Below are positions 25,428-37,700 of a DNA stretch of 64,000 nt, piece after piece. The notes under the pieces were generated by a model, which was not told the origin of the DNA, did not search any database, and saw nothing but the letters and a program-made list of their open reading frames with translations. Positions within the stretch are counted from its first letter, which is position 1; every line of letters begins with the position of its first letter. This DNA is from Amphiura filiformis. Taxonomy: Eukaryota > Echinodermata > Ophiuroidea > Amphilepidida > Amphiuridae. Both the position numbers and the translations under genes were made by a program. The stretch spans positions 94,871,782 through 94,935,781 of the forward strand of contig NC_092628.1 of the NCBI RefSeq assembly GCF_039555335.1, given 5' to 3'.

Positions 25428-25712
25428 TATGTGACCTGTTACCACGAAATCAGTGTAAAGTCGCCGCGACTTCATGCTCATTTTGTTGAGTTGGTAGTTT
25501 CGAGATATTTGGTCTGACTAAGTTGACGTTTTTTGTTTGCCGTGGCCTGTACAAGCCAGTAGTATTATCCTTTGTGAATGGCCCATTGTGCCCCCATTCA
25601 CAAAGGACATACAGATATACTTAGTGGCTTTAACAGCAATGCAGTATCCAGGGCGTTTTCAGTGACTAACACCTTGCGACTTTACGCTGATTTCGTGGTA
25701 GCAAGTCACATA
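25428..25712. mobile_element. MITE, about 285 bp
   Basis: Left end TATGTGACCTGTTACCACGA is inverted at the right end as TCGTGGTAGCAAGTCACATA. The arms share the further block AAATCAGTGTAAAGTCGC. The interior contains a second small palindrome around CCTTTGTGAATG / CATTCACAAAGG. Confidence 0.7.
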
Positions 25713-26302
25713 TAAGTGTCTGCATTGTTTTTTATTGTTTAATTTAATAATTTGTAATATATGTTATGCAATCAAGCAAAATGAGTCTTTGTAAATAATG
25801 ATAATCTTATTTGGTGTAACTACAAACATGAATTTGTACAAGTTTTTATTAAAATGATTGAAAACAAAACAATTACACAGGTGTGATTTTCTTAGTTTCC
25901 ATGTGCCAACTTATTTTTAAAGTGCATCCTTTTACAGAGTATGAGATGTTGCAACTCTTCAAATTGCTACCAGGTTTCATTAAATTTCAAATTCCTTGAT
26001 CATTCTGATTTCAACATTTTCCACTCGCTCACATCAATTCTATTGCTTTTTAATTATTAATTGTGCTCAGCTCACAGTTATGACACCCAAACTTGTGGGG
26101 ACTTTCTCTTTCAAGGTGTTTCCAAAGGTGAAAAACAAATGAACAAGACTATTATTTTCTTGATATATTTCTTTCAAGATCTTAGATGTGCAAACTTTCA
26201 CATCAGCACTTTATTATTATTTTCCACATATTTTTACATTCAAGAATAACTTTTTTCCCTCCACAAAACACGTTAACATTCAAGAATAAAATGTTTTGGA
26301 AC

Positions 26303-26454
26303 ATTGGGCTGTTCCAGTTGTAATCCATACATCCCCTATGGAAGACATGACCTTAATCTCCCACACAGAGGGTGTAGATTTAAATAGAGTCGCCCATACC
26401 CCATTTGAAATTCACACTCCATAGGGAAATGAATTTCAAATGGCAAAGCCCAAT
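26303..26454. mobile_element. Palindromic MITE, TTCCAGTTGAAATC family, copy 2
   Basis: Starts ATTGGGCTGTTCCAGTTG and ends with the inverse AAATGGCAAAGCCCAAT. The interior phrases ATGGAAGACATGACCTTAAT and CTCCCACACA are shared with copy 3 in MAK16 intron 5. The right half is shortened relative to copy 3. Confidence 0.75.
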
Positions 26455-26501
26455 CTCCAATTAGCAATTCAATTCAGTTACACAAACCTCTGCCACTGAA
26501 T

Positions 26502-26955
26502 GATATAAAGTCTGCACAAAAAGTAACGCAGCTGTTATAAATACGCCTATAGCTTCAGAACTAATCATTGTTTTCACAATATTTCAGCATAAAAAGAAGG
26601 ATGATTTATTTACTCGCATTTTGATACACCATTTGTCCATTTTGTTCAATAATGAACAACACAGCAGTGTTTTGAAAGTTGCTGTTATTTGTATTGGCTT
26701 GAAGTCAGCGTGACAATAAAATAGTTGTACGTGCCACAATAGTTGCGTAATAACCATTGATCGCTGCAAACTACAACTTTTAAATTCGGGTATTTTTCTT
26801 TAAAAGCACTACTGTGTTGTTAAAATGGGGTATCAAAATGCGCGTAAATAAATCCTCCTCCTCTTTATGTTGAAATATTGTGAAAACAATTATTAGTTCT
26901 GAAGCTATAGGCGTATTTATAACAGCTGCGTTACTTTTTGTGCAGACTTTATATC
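26502..26955. mobile_element. Fold-back element, nearly complete palindrome
   Basis: Almost the whole 454 bp pairs with itself: GATATAAAGTCTGCACAAAA and about 130 further bases on the left recur inverted on the right, and similarity resumes inwards (AACAACACAGCAGTG) beyond a small insertion. No coding frame. The target duplication could not be resolved. Confidence 0.75.
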
Positions 26956-27137
26956 CAATGTGATGTGATATTAGAGGGACACAGTCCAACTGATAAAAAT
27001 CTATTGTAGATTGTTACATAGGGTGTTTGGCATTTACAGTTTGGACTTACAATATACATATTTTCAAGATTACTGATTACATCTTTAAATCTTTCACTCA
27101 GAGATTAAAAGAACCACATGACAATGAAACTACTCCC

Positions 27138-27437
27138 TATTCCAGAAAAATACAGCACTATTTTTCTTGGATTAAAAAAATATTATTCTGTTATTGTGAA
27201 TGAAACAAAAGCTAAATCATAGTTTAAAAAAAATGAAACATAGCTAAAAATATTTAGTTCAATCAAAGTCTAATTTTTAAAATAAAGCCTAAAAACATGA
27301 GTTTTAGGGCATTTTTGTATGCTGCAACAATCAAGCCCAAATATTTGATTGTATTGCCAGTTAGAACTAACTACAGGATTTGGATTCATCTATGTTTCTT
27401 TAATCCAAAAATATTAGTGCTGTATTTTTCTGGAATA
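27138..27437. mobile_element. MITE abutting a LINE fragment
   Basis: Inverted ends begin TATTCCAGAAAAATACAGCA and pair over about 45 bp with the sequence ending at 27437. The LINE reading frame resumes directly at the right edge, so this element either inserted into the LINE or marks its truncation point. Confidence 0.65.
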
Positions 27438-29744
27438 TGTTACATGAATGCTGTGTTGATGCTCTCAGAAAATGGATGAGGAGGAATATGCTTAAACTCA
27501 ACGACAGCAAGACATTCTTTGTAGCCACTCCGTCCCACCTGAAACATATTGTGGGTCCTGTGTCATTGTGTGTTGGTGATATGTTAATCAATCCATCTGA
27601 TAACATCCGCAATTTAGGTATTATATTTGATTCTTCCATGTAATTTTCTGCTCATATTACAAACCTTTGCTGTAGCTTGACATATCATCTTCAAACCTTT
27701 CTAGGATCCGAGGTGTCTTGATCATGATACTTGCCATCTTGTCATCCGTGCCCTCATCTGGTCTAAAATAGACTATGGCAATGGACTGCTCCTAGGGTCA
27801 AATAAAACTGACATTCAGCGTATTCAACGCATCCAGAACTGGGCTGCGAAGATGATATGTCAAGTCCGTAAGGCCAAAAAAAAAAAAAAAGGTTTGTCTC
27901 AAAGCTGACGAGAAATTTAAAAACAAATGCGAAATGCGATTTTTTTTTTTTTTTTTTTTATTCCCGACTTTTTTTCATGGTATTTTGTAGGCCCCGGCAA
28001 AAAACGAGATCCAAAATTTTGAAAAGCGAGATTTTCCCCGAAAAATGGCACAAGAAGCTTTAAAAACGCCCGAAAATACGAAAATAATAAAAAAATATAA
28101 AAAAATATTGCCTACCTGGCCCTCTGTTGATCAGATTAGGGCAGTTTAGATTGACAGGGTCTAATTCTGCATAAAACCGGGCAACGTTATTTCTATAGAT
28201 CTGCTGCGCATTCAAATTGCATTGTATTGCATCGTAATTTCATTTGTGTCTATGCTAATTATGTTTACCCAACATGAACTCACATGTTTTCAAGCAAATT
28301 CGCCGATAATAGGTGATCAACAGCGATCGGAATGTTACAAAAGTACAGATCGCATTCAGCTTACTTCATATGAGATGATCTTTGGAAAAATGCGGCATAA
28401 TTTGTCTTGGTGTTTGCGGAATGCCATGCAGTAAAATATTACTACGTTGCGTCAATTCATAATTGACAGCTAACAATCGGCGTGTCCTTCGTATCCTCCA
28501 CTGTCAATTTCTTATCCACTCACTAATCCTCACAAAAGCTTTGTGTTGATTACGTAATGTGTGGAGGCAAATTGCAATAAGTACAATGAAATAATGAGTA
28601 GGGCGGGCTCCGAGGCGGGTTTCTTCTTCATCTTACGTAACAGTATTGTTCTCCAAAAAACCCGGAAGCTTGTCGTTTGGAGCTCTAGCTGAAATACAGC
28701 AAGATAATGTAAGATAGTAAATGTAAACCTGTATTTTAGCTAGAGTATCTCGAGCTAATTGTCATGTAATTTGTGAACAACTCACTGAACTGCCGGCCCG
28801 GCGTGAGTCGAAGAAAAAGTGACAAAAATTTGACCATGAATTATGTTTTATAGTCAAAATATTCCACTAATTCGATTAATATAATGATATTTGGCCTAAA
28901 CTTGAACTCATTTGAAATGAAATGTCAGTTTTTATTGAGTTTTACACTCATCCATGTGCTTGCAATGCTGTTGAATTCTGCACTTTGGCGATGTTGGAAC
29001 TGCATTTTATTGAATTTGGCGGACTTTTATGGCATAAAGCAACAATTTTATAAGCGAGATAGTTGGTTTAGAATCACGGCTAGAAAATTTTGAGAAAAAA
29101 GTCTGATTTTCGCCGATTTTTTCTGGAAAAAACTATAAAAAAAAAAAAAAAATTTGAAATAAAAAAAATTTCCGCATTTGTTTTTTGTCAAATCATGCTC
29201 GATTTTACAAACTCGCGCGTCAGCTTTGAGACGAACCTTTTTTTTTTTTTGGGCCTAAACAAGATCATGCAACTCCATGTTTGGAAGAACTGCATTGGTT
29301 GCCTGTGGAAAAAAAATTGTGTTTAAAGTACTTTTATTTGTTTACAAATGCCTGAATCATATGGCTCCCAATTACATCTCCTCTTGTATCACTCTCAATC
29401 AACCTGGTAGAGCTGGACTGCGCTCAGCATCTGACACCACACGACTGACAGAGCACAATACATCTAAATTGCTGAAGTCTGCTGAGCGCTGGGCCTTCTA
29501 CTATAATGCTCCCAGAATGTGGAATCGCTCTACCGATCAATATCCGTGAATCTGCATCACTTGCTGTTTTTAAGAAGGCTCTAAAGACACATTTGTATAA
29601 ATCTTCCTAATTGTTCTGTTGCTCTGTATATATATTTTGCTTGTGTTTATATTTTGGCCTTTTGCCACCTTCAATATTGTGTGTAGCGCTACGCTCTTAA
29701 TGTAGCAGCGCTTTATAAATGCTCAATATGTATGTATGTATGTA
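27438..29744 (+). mobile_element. 5'-truncated CR1/L2-like LINE split by a nested element
   Basis: Left part (27438-27868) encodes the post-YADD region of a reverse transcriptase (ALRKWMRRNMLKLNDSKT, IRNLGIIFDSSM, then IDYGNGLLLGSNKTDIQRIQ). The right part (29259-29744) encodes the C-terminus (LFVYKCLNHMAPNYISSC, RMWNRSTD, ALKTHLYKSS) and a 3' UTR ending GCGCTTTATAAATGCTCAA plus a (TATG)n tail at 29728-29743. A Harbinger-like element sits between them. Stops and frame changes show it is dead. It is 5'-truncated at the MITE end at 27437. Confidence 0.85.
27872..29255. mobile_element. Harbinger-like non-autonomous DNA transposon nested in LINE
   Basis: Ends read GGCC(A)n GGTTTGTCTCAAAGCTGACG and the inverse CGTCAGCTTTGAGACGAACC (T)n GGGCC. 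TAA flanks both sides (27869-27871 and 29256-29258), a TWA-type 3-bp duplication as in PIF/Harbinger. The 1.38 kb interior has no transposase. The LINE text on either side is otherwise continuous, so this insertion is younger than the LINE. Superfamily is inferred from the duplication and GGCC ends only. Confidence 0.75.
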
Positions 29745-30617
29745 ATCGCCCTTTCATAGTTTTAGCAGAATTCTATAAATACTTAGAGGTGACAGTCCAA
29801 CTGATGAAATAAGTATATATTTAAAAGAAAAACCCGACCGACCGACCCTACTTGAAAAGTCCATCCGCCGTAAAACAGGTTGGGGTTTTTTTTTCGTCAC
29901 CTCAACAACAGTGGTACCAACTATGATGTAGTACACAGGTCTCTCAAGAAATTGGTTGCATTATTTAGCAAGGTATTGCATTGAAAGGGATACCAACTGG
30001 CTGATTGAGTCGCAACGGCAGAACAAACTAGTGCAAAAGGATTAATACAACACTTGCAGTGATGCCAACGCCGCGCCTTAGGCACACAATTGGGCTACTT
30101 GGCGATTACTTGCCGCTTCTCAAAAAAGCATGCCGCTACTGGTCTAAAATTGGGCTACTTTTGCCAGTCTCAGGCCGCGGCACTAATTTGATGTATTTTC
30201 CTTTCAATTTAGCCGATTTATAAAGGTTTTGAATCTTTGAAGCTCCAAATAGAAATTACAATGGGTTTTGTGACCATTTATTGATCGGCCAGTAACTTCC
30301 CAGTAAGTACCGGAAGTTTTAAAGTCAAGTGCTTTTCCGCCCAATTGGGTGTTTTGCGTTCTAAATTTGTGTAAATCCGCCCAAATATCCGGTATTAGGC
30401 GTTTTTTGAAGCTGAAAAATTGGGCTACTTGAGAATCCTTTACCGCGGCCTGGCGAGTCAATGCGCCGCGCCTTGACGCTGAAAAGATTTGGCAACACTG
30501 AACACTTGTAGTAAATAAACACTACATAAAGTAAATGTCGGCATTTATATAGCGCCTTTTCAATTTTCTCAAAGTGCTTTACATTTATTCCTCTGCCACT
30601 AGGAAATCTGCGAATTG
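29745..30617. other. Intergenic, no gene seen
   Basis: Contains three occurrences of AATTGGGCTACTT-like text within 30085-30440 alternating with AT-rich DNA, which suggests a degraded repeat, but no coding or RNA signal. Confidence 0.4.
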
Positions 30618-30794
30618 GAGAATAAAGGTATTATTTTTGTGCATCTTATCGTCTCATATAACACAGGTGACATCATTACTTTAAGTAAAACAATAAGGTA
30701 AAGCTGAGTTGTTTTACGCCAAAAATAATGATGTCGCATGTTATATGAGTTGAAAGGAGGAATGACAGTGGCTAAAAACACCACCTTTATTCTC
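30618..30794. mobile_element. Hairpin MITE
   Basis: GAGAATAAAGGT at the left is inverted as ACCTTTATTCTC at the right. The arms (about 75-90 bp) share CATATAACACAGGTGACATC and its diverged inverse GATGTCGCATGTTATATGAG. Confidence 0.65.
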
Positions 30795-31094
30795 ATTCTT
30801 AAACTCTTCAATTCAAATAAATATAGTAATCATAAGTATACCAAATTTTAATCCAATTAAATCCTACATTTTACAAGGAATTACCTAGGGCTTAGAATCG
30901 ATTAGTCCTGTTGTTGCTATACACCACTGATTGGTTCAAATAGTGTGTACGAGTATCGTGTCGACTCGCACATGCAAAAGTGTGTTATATCATGTCATAT
31001 CACATGGCTAAGAACCAACAAGATTGCAGGAACTTTCTTAAGTATTTAAGAATGAAAACTATCCCTAACAGCTCCCTATTATACACCTGGGCAC

Positions 31095-31160
31095 TGGGCA
31101 GGGTTCAAACCCATAACTTCGTGACCACGAGTCGATCTTGCCCTTAGCCCACCATGCTCC
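31095..31160 (-). mobile_element. tRNA-derived SINE head
   Basis: On the minus strand an A-box-like TGGGCTAAGGG (31141-31151) is followed by a GACTCGTGGTCACGAAG segment, like a tRNA anticodon arm, and a B-box-like GGGTTTGAACCC (31101-31112). Such tRNA-like heads with GGGTTTGAACCCTG are common in marine-animal SINEs. The body continues to lower coordinates, but its end is unclear. It is not an intact tRNA gene because an acceptor stem cannot be formed. Confidence 0.6.
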
Positions 31161-31655
31161 TCGAGCATGCTTGTAAAATGAGAAGTAGAATAGCTGTACC
31201 TAGAGCTGCCACCTTCCTAACACACCTTTTCAGTATTCTCAACACTTACAATCAGCATTTTCCATACAAAATCAGTATTTTTATGTACCAAAAGGGTTTT
31301 TCTTTAGCATTTTCAGTATTCATTATATGTATTCTTTAGTACTATTTGGCAGCATCTATGTACCTTAGCACCTGCCTACATGCATGGGAGCAGGTCATTT
31401 TTGCAGTCAGACAGATCAAGTTTCAAAAGCACTCACTTCTGTCTGGCGGCTTACAATTCTAGATACAACACTAGTTACCCAAATGTTGGAACGTTTGTAG
31501 TAGGGCTGGTAACTTTTTTGAATTACTAGTCCAACTGCCTATAATTTGTTCAACTCATAATAGGCGAGACTCATAGTCATAACATTGTTTGATTGATATA
31601 CAATTTGCATAGTATGTGCTTTTCGTAAATTAACGAGCACATGTTAAGTTGGAAC

Positions 31656-31661
31656 TTTATT
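31656..31661 (-). terminator. Candidate MAK16 polyadenylation signal
   Basis: AATAAA on the minus strand about 108 nt after the MAK16 stop codon. Confidence 0.5.
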
Positions 31662-31768
31662 GAAACGAGCAGTAACACATCAATTTTGCCTGTTATGAGG
31701 TTAACAAAGTATAGCATAAGTTACAGCCAGTAATGATAAAAATAAACTTGTCAATGTGTGTCCTTCCA

Positions 31769-34700
31769 TCATGACTTGATTGTTTGTTTTGAGGTGGATG
31801 CTTGTTCAGTCTCTTCCTCATACTCAATCTCAATGTGTGCCCTCTTTTTTCTTAGCTGTCTTTTCCTCCTGGTTGTTTTTGTGCCGTCGTCGTCATCTGA
31901 TGAAGAGCTGCTACTGCTTCCTGATTTATCCAAACCATCCGGGTTGTACTTGTCCATATCCTGGATAACAATGAAATTTGCAGATATGGAATTATATAAT
32001 AATCTAAACACATTGTAATCCTACATCAAAATTCTCAGATGACATCTTTCACCAGTATTACAGATCTGCGTCAGGTCATAACCTTTTTAACCTTGAATTT
32101 ACTCAGACTCATTGACTACTGGAAGTTTTATTTATTCATAACTTCTAAAAACCACATCCAAATTTAGTCACCTGAATATTTTGTGGACTTCGATCAAGTA
32201 GGCCAAAGTACCATCTAAAAATTATAACCAGGGAATCAAGTTCTTGAAGTTTCTACATGCTCCATTACTTCACACAATTACAATGCACACTGCATGCTTG
32301 GAGTCTCTTGTTTTCATGCAATATTGTTCATTCATACATACACGCTATGTAACAGCGTGTGTGATTGGTTGAGAACCGGGCATAAACAATGTTTTTGCCC
32401 GGTGGCCCGGATGTGAGATCGCCGGGTAAGGAACAGGAAGGAAAATCATGTTTTTTTTAATAATGTTACTGGTAGTTTTTTGTTATTATTTTAATGAAAT
32501 TAGAAATACAAAATGTTCTGTTATGTATGAACGGGGTTCACTCATATATTTTCATGACTAAACGGTTGTTTATGCCCTCGGGCTGCAAACAAACAACCGT
32601 TTAGTCACGAACATATATGAATGAACCCCTTATTCACAAATTCCTTTTCAAAGTAAAAGTTGGAAAACATGGAATAAAGTTCCAAAAGTTTATGTTCACC
32701 TCAAAGTCACTAAGGTCGCTTTCTTCAAAGTCCTCATCGGCCACATACTCCACTTCGGCTTCCTCCTCCTCTTCATCTTCATCCTACAGATGCAAATATT
32801 GGAATATTAGAATTATAAAAAAACTATGCAGTAAATTACATGTCTATGGGAACATTTTGTGAATCAAAGTTTATCTATCAAGAATCATAAGCTATCAGAT
32901 AACGATTGTAGGAGAATCATTCTGATTTTTACAAACTCGTTGAATTTGCAGCCCTGATGCTTGTATACAAGGAGCATAATATGTAACAGGAAATACACTG
33001 GAGAACTTATTTCAATGAATAATTGACTGTAAAACTGCAGCCACTGCTTGAAACTTCTCAATTCCCATGGAAATGGTTTGACACCATTGACAACAAGTGT
33101 CAGCATGGAGCTCCATACCCAATTCTTATTCAATGGGTGCGTCTTGTAAAGAATTCACGTAATGTGATTGGTTTTCTGGTGTATAATATCTCGCAATAGT
33201 TGATAGTGATATTAGTCAGGGCGTGCGCCGCCACGCAACGGCGGCACGCTTGTTGCTCATCAATGATTGCGCGATAATGCGTTCGCGTAATACACGTGCG
33301 AGAACTAAGAACACGATTCGGCGGCTTAGATGTTCGTGACGGTTTCGTTCATTTAAAACAACGGGGATGTCCTCACAAAAGTAACTTTATTTTTTTCTGA
33401 AAAAAGGCAGTTTTTCGTGCAAAAATTACATTAAAACTGAATAAGAATGTGGATGCCGACTGCGCCGGCATCCACTACTCAAAATATTGGCCAGCCCATC
33501 CATTATGACACGATATTGGATAGGCAAAAGACAAAATCCTATCATTTATTCTCTAAATAATAGTACCTAACACCACAATTTTCACATCTATTGTTTCAAG
33601 CAGTGGCTATGACAAAAGACATTGAAATGCAGATTAAAGTCTTGCTGTGAATTATGTTTCTAGAATTGAATAAATTGTACCACAAATTTTCCAAAAACCT
33701 GCAACACACGACTTGTTCACAATTACCACTGATCCAAATGGTAGATACCACACGTTTTTAGATTCTTGTATCCTATACCTGACTACATACTACATAGCCT
33801 AGCTGTCCAACCATTTCACCACTTGGACAAGTGCCTCATTTGCATACTCAGAGAGGCTATTCTCAAAACATAATAATGATAAAATTTGATGGATTTTTCC
33901 ATGACCAATTCACAAAGCCATTGGTCTTGCTATTAAGTTAAAAACATAAGTTTTCTAAAATATTGTGCTCAACTTTGCTTCACCCAATATTTTACGAACT
34001 CATAGCTCAATTTTACTCAATCCATCCATTTTGACATTGGGCTTGAAAGGTGACAGAAATACCCATCTTTTATGAGTTAAGAATTCTTCCTTTCATGGTA
34101 TGGGTATATCAAGAGTACTTATAATCCAATTTATGGTTTTCTCACAGGCAGGGAATTCAAGGAATCCCTGAGCCTTCCTCTGGTGCATGTCAAGCCCATT
34201 CTACCACCATTGGGCTATTCCAGTTGAAATCCACACACCTCCTATATGGAAGACATGACCTTAATCTCCCACACATGGGGGTATAGATTTCAATTGGAGT
34301 CACCAATTCTGGTAACCTAATTTATAATTCACACTCCCTGTGTGGAAGATTAAGGTCACCTCTTCCACAGGGCATGTATGGATTACAACTGGAATAGTCC
34401 CTTTTCTTACCTCATCTTCATCTTCTTCTTCTCCTTCTACTTTGGAGGAGGCTGTTTCTTCATCTTCTTCCTCATCTTCCTGGTCTAAAGCAGACTCAAA
34501 GGCATGGACTGGGAAATTATAAATATCACCATACTGAAAGAAAAGAGGAAATAAGAATGTGAGTCGGTTGAGGGTAATGCACAAACAAGTGTCAGAAATA
34601 AGGCCCCTTGGGCCAAAATCCATTCAAACTTGATGAATTTACATACTTTGGCTTGAGGTTCCAACACTGCCAGGAATAAATTATCATGAGATATGCTGAA

Positions 34701-37700
34701 TTCTTTCAACAAACCCTTACATGTCAGTTCTGGGCCCGTAGAGACTGACTACGGTCAATAGATTTTCATAGCTAAGGGCTCTCAATCCCCCATGGCCCTT
34801 GGAAAATTTTGGCTTATTTCTAATACTGAGCATGAAGAAACCAACATTACATGCAAGTACATGATGTTAACATTCACTGCAGTTGGACCAAGGTCTTAGG
34901 TAGGATTTGAAGGTTTGGGTGTGTAAATTCAAAAACCTGGGTGTGTAAATTCAAAAACCTGGGTGTGTAAATTCAAAAGCCTGGGTGTGTAAATTAAAGA
35001 TTTGTGTATAAATAGTATAGGCCATATGGGCAAAAACTGGGTATGTATTTACAAATTTAGGTGTGCAAAACTAGGCTGCATAAGCCCTTGAGTTGGACCA
35101 AGTGATAATAGCACAATGGGACAATTTGTGTGCTTTGCATTTGAAGTTGTTTAGTTTATTTCAGAAGCCCAAATCCAAATGTGACATGATCAAAGATAAA
35201 ATGTCATAAATTGTGGTTATTTCAGGAGAATCCAATGAAACATTTAGAAGGAATATCAAAACTGTTGAATTGATAAATGAAATGAATGAATGAAGGGTAC
35301 CTGCAGACAAGCATACAATGGCATATTTATTTTCTGTGTCTTAGCATCTCACATCCAATTATTGTTTTACAGCTTTCCAGTACTTACTGTTCCTTTCTTT
35401 AATCTCTCTAACAGTTCTTTTTCAATAGCTGTATCTAATCTTGCCGCTATCAGGGCTTTCTTTTCTCGTCTGTTTTCTCTCACTTCTTGTTTTCTGCTAA
35501 TTGACACCAGTTTCCGTCTGCAAAGAAAACAACAATGATTAAAGTCAAAAATCAAAGTTTAAGGATTTGATTTTTATGACATCTAAAGTACTTCTGGCAT
35601 ACTCGAAAGATAATGATAGTTTAGGTTAGAGCCATAAGTTTTCTGTGATCCGGATGAAAACAGACAAATCTCACATAATCAGAGATATGAAATGTAAAAT
35701 GTCCAGGATTTCATGTCTAGTTGGAAAAATAACATTTTAATAATTGAAAAAAGTGAATAAAATATAAAGAAAAAAAAACCCAATAAATGTGTGTGTGTTG
35801 TTGTAAATAAATGTGTAAAAAGTGTGGTTAAGTTTGTAATATCTTTATTAAACTTCTTGTGAAATAGACAAAACATGGTAAAACGGACAAAGCACAGAAA
35901 ACCACAAGAAAAGGACAGAAAAATGTGGAAAGTGACATATTGACGAAACAGAATTTCAAAAGTAGAACACTCATGGCTCTAGCTTGGGTAGCCTATATTT
36001 CAATAAACTATGGTCTGTTTCACAAGTTTGTAACCCTTTCTTCCATTCTGTCAGATGGGATGAGTTACCCGAGTTATTTTATTGTTTCAAATAACTTAGA
36101 TATATGCTCGTTTTAACCCTAAGAATTAATAACCCTTGGAACAACTTCCTCCACCAACAAAAATGCCACTGGAACACTCATAATGTTGGTCCCCATTAGT
36201 GACCGTCAATCTAATACATGGCTAATGCCCCATGGTTTTATCTGTAGCTTTATTGGAATCAGTGTTGTTCTTCCCAAGGGCTTGTCTAATTTCTTTGATA
36301 ATTGTAAGGATCTGCCATCTTGCCACCAAAAAACGATGTTCTCCCTGCCACCGCATGCACAAAAAAATCATTTTGGTTTTCACACCTTTCTAGCAACGTG
36401 CCTGAAGGCTTTTACAAAGGCAGCTGTATGCGGTAATAAAAGCATATACAACACATACTGTGCCGGTAGAACCTCCTTTTGAGATGACCATGCAAAGGGT
36501 CAAATACTGATTATACATGACAAGTAGTCTTACCTTCTGCGCAGTACAAGTCTTCTCATACGAATAAGATACTGTGTTATCTTTGTAAATCGTTGTTTGC
36601 ATTTGTGTATAATCCATGGTGACCAGTAGATGAGGTGTGTGTCGATTTGTTGCAACGCTTTCTCGTAATTTTTAGATAACTTCACTTTCTCCCATAATCT
36701 GTTTGGGAAAGCTGCACGTTCAATGGTTTTCATGTACAGATAGCAAATGCCTGTGAAATGATAAAAATAAATATAAAATGTCAAGCAATAAAAGTATTGC
36801 ATACTACATGTAGGTGCTGCTTTCCATTTACACGATACTAACCAAGTACAAGCCTTGCGGAGTTTTACTCTTCAGCTGCTGATGGGTTTCATTAATTCTG
36901 GCTTTTCTTATAATAGTCTGGGTTTAATCTGTCATTTAAACTTGTATGTTTATACCGTAATAGAGGGGTCCAATTCCAGTTATGGGTAATCTCAGCAATC
37001 TGTATGATGACCTTAAAAATATATCCGGCACCATTTACATAAATAACAAGGCTTGGGGTTTTTTTTTCGAGTGATGGAACTATTTCAAAATAATGACATC
37101 ATTAGGAGGTAGTTTTAAAGATTTCTGTTTGAAACACTGAAGGTTTCTTAGAAATGTTTTAATTATAAAACATTTTTATTACAATCACTAACGATGTATG
37201 TCTCACCATTTTCTTCCCTGATTGTAGCATACTGGCTGTTTGCTAGCGGACAAGCAGATCTGTTACACAACCCTGTCAAATTGTACTCATTGCGACAGAA
37301 ATGATGTGTTGTAGCTTTCACTTTGAAGGAACAAAACGAGGTGTTGATAATGGACCATATTACCTGTAATATCAAAGAAGAATAGAATGTATATATCACA
37401 CAATTAACTTGATGTTAAAAATGTTAATAAATGTTCAAAACAAAAGAAGTCTCCTCACCACTCACGAAAAAATATGACAGGAAAATTAAACCCATCATAA
37501 ATATATTGGCGATGTCCAGTGTTTATGGACACTTTTTACATACAGGTACGTTTGATCGTGATAGGGTAGATTCGATAGCTGTACAAATTGTTTTGTTTGA
37601 CCAAAAAAGCAGAAAGTACACAAAAATATTTATGGCGGTAGCAGGTCTATTTTTTTTAATTATCCTTTTTAACTAAAAAGAATGTTTAAGAAAACAAGAA

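Noticed and set aside
32617-32862. Plus-strand Ser-rich frames opposite MAK16 exons (also near 31758 and 34340)
   Set aside because: They are antisense shadows of acidic GAA/GAT-rich MAK16 exons.
36183-36482. 99-codon plus-strand frame in MAK16 intron 3
   Set aside because: No recognisable domain, no codon pattern and no splice support; likely chance.
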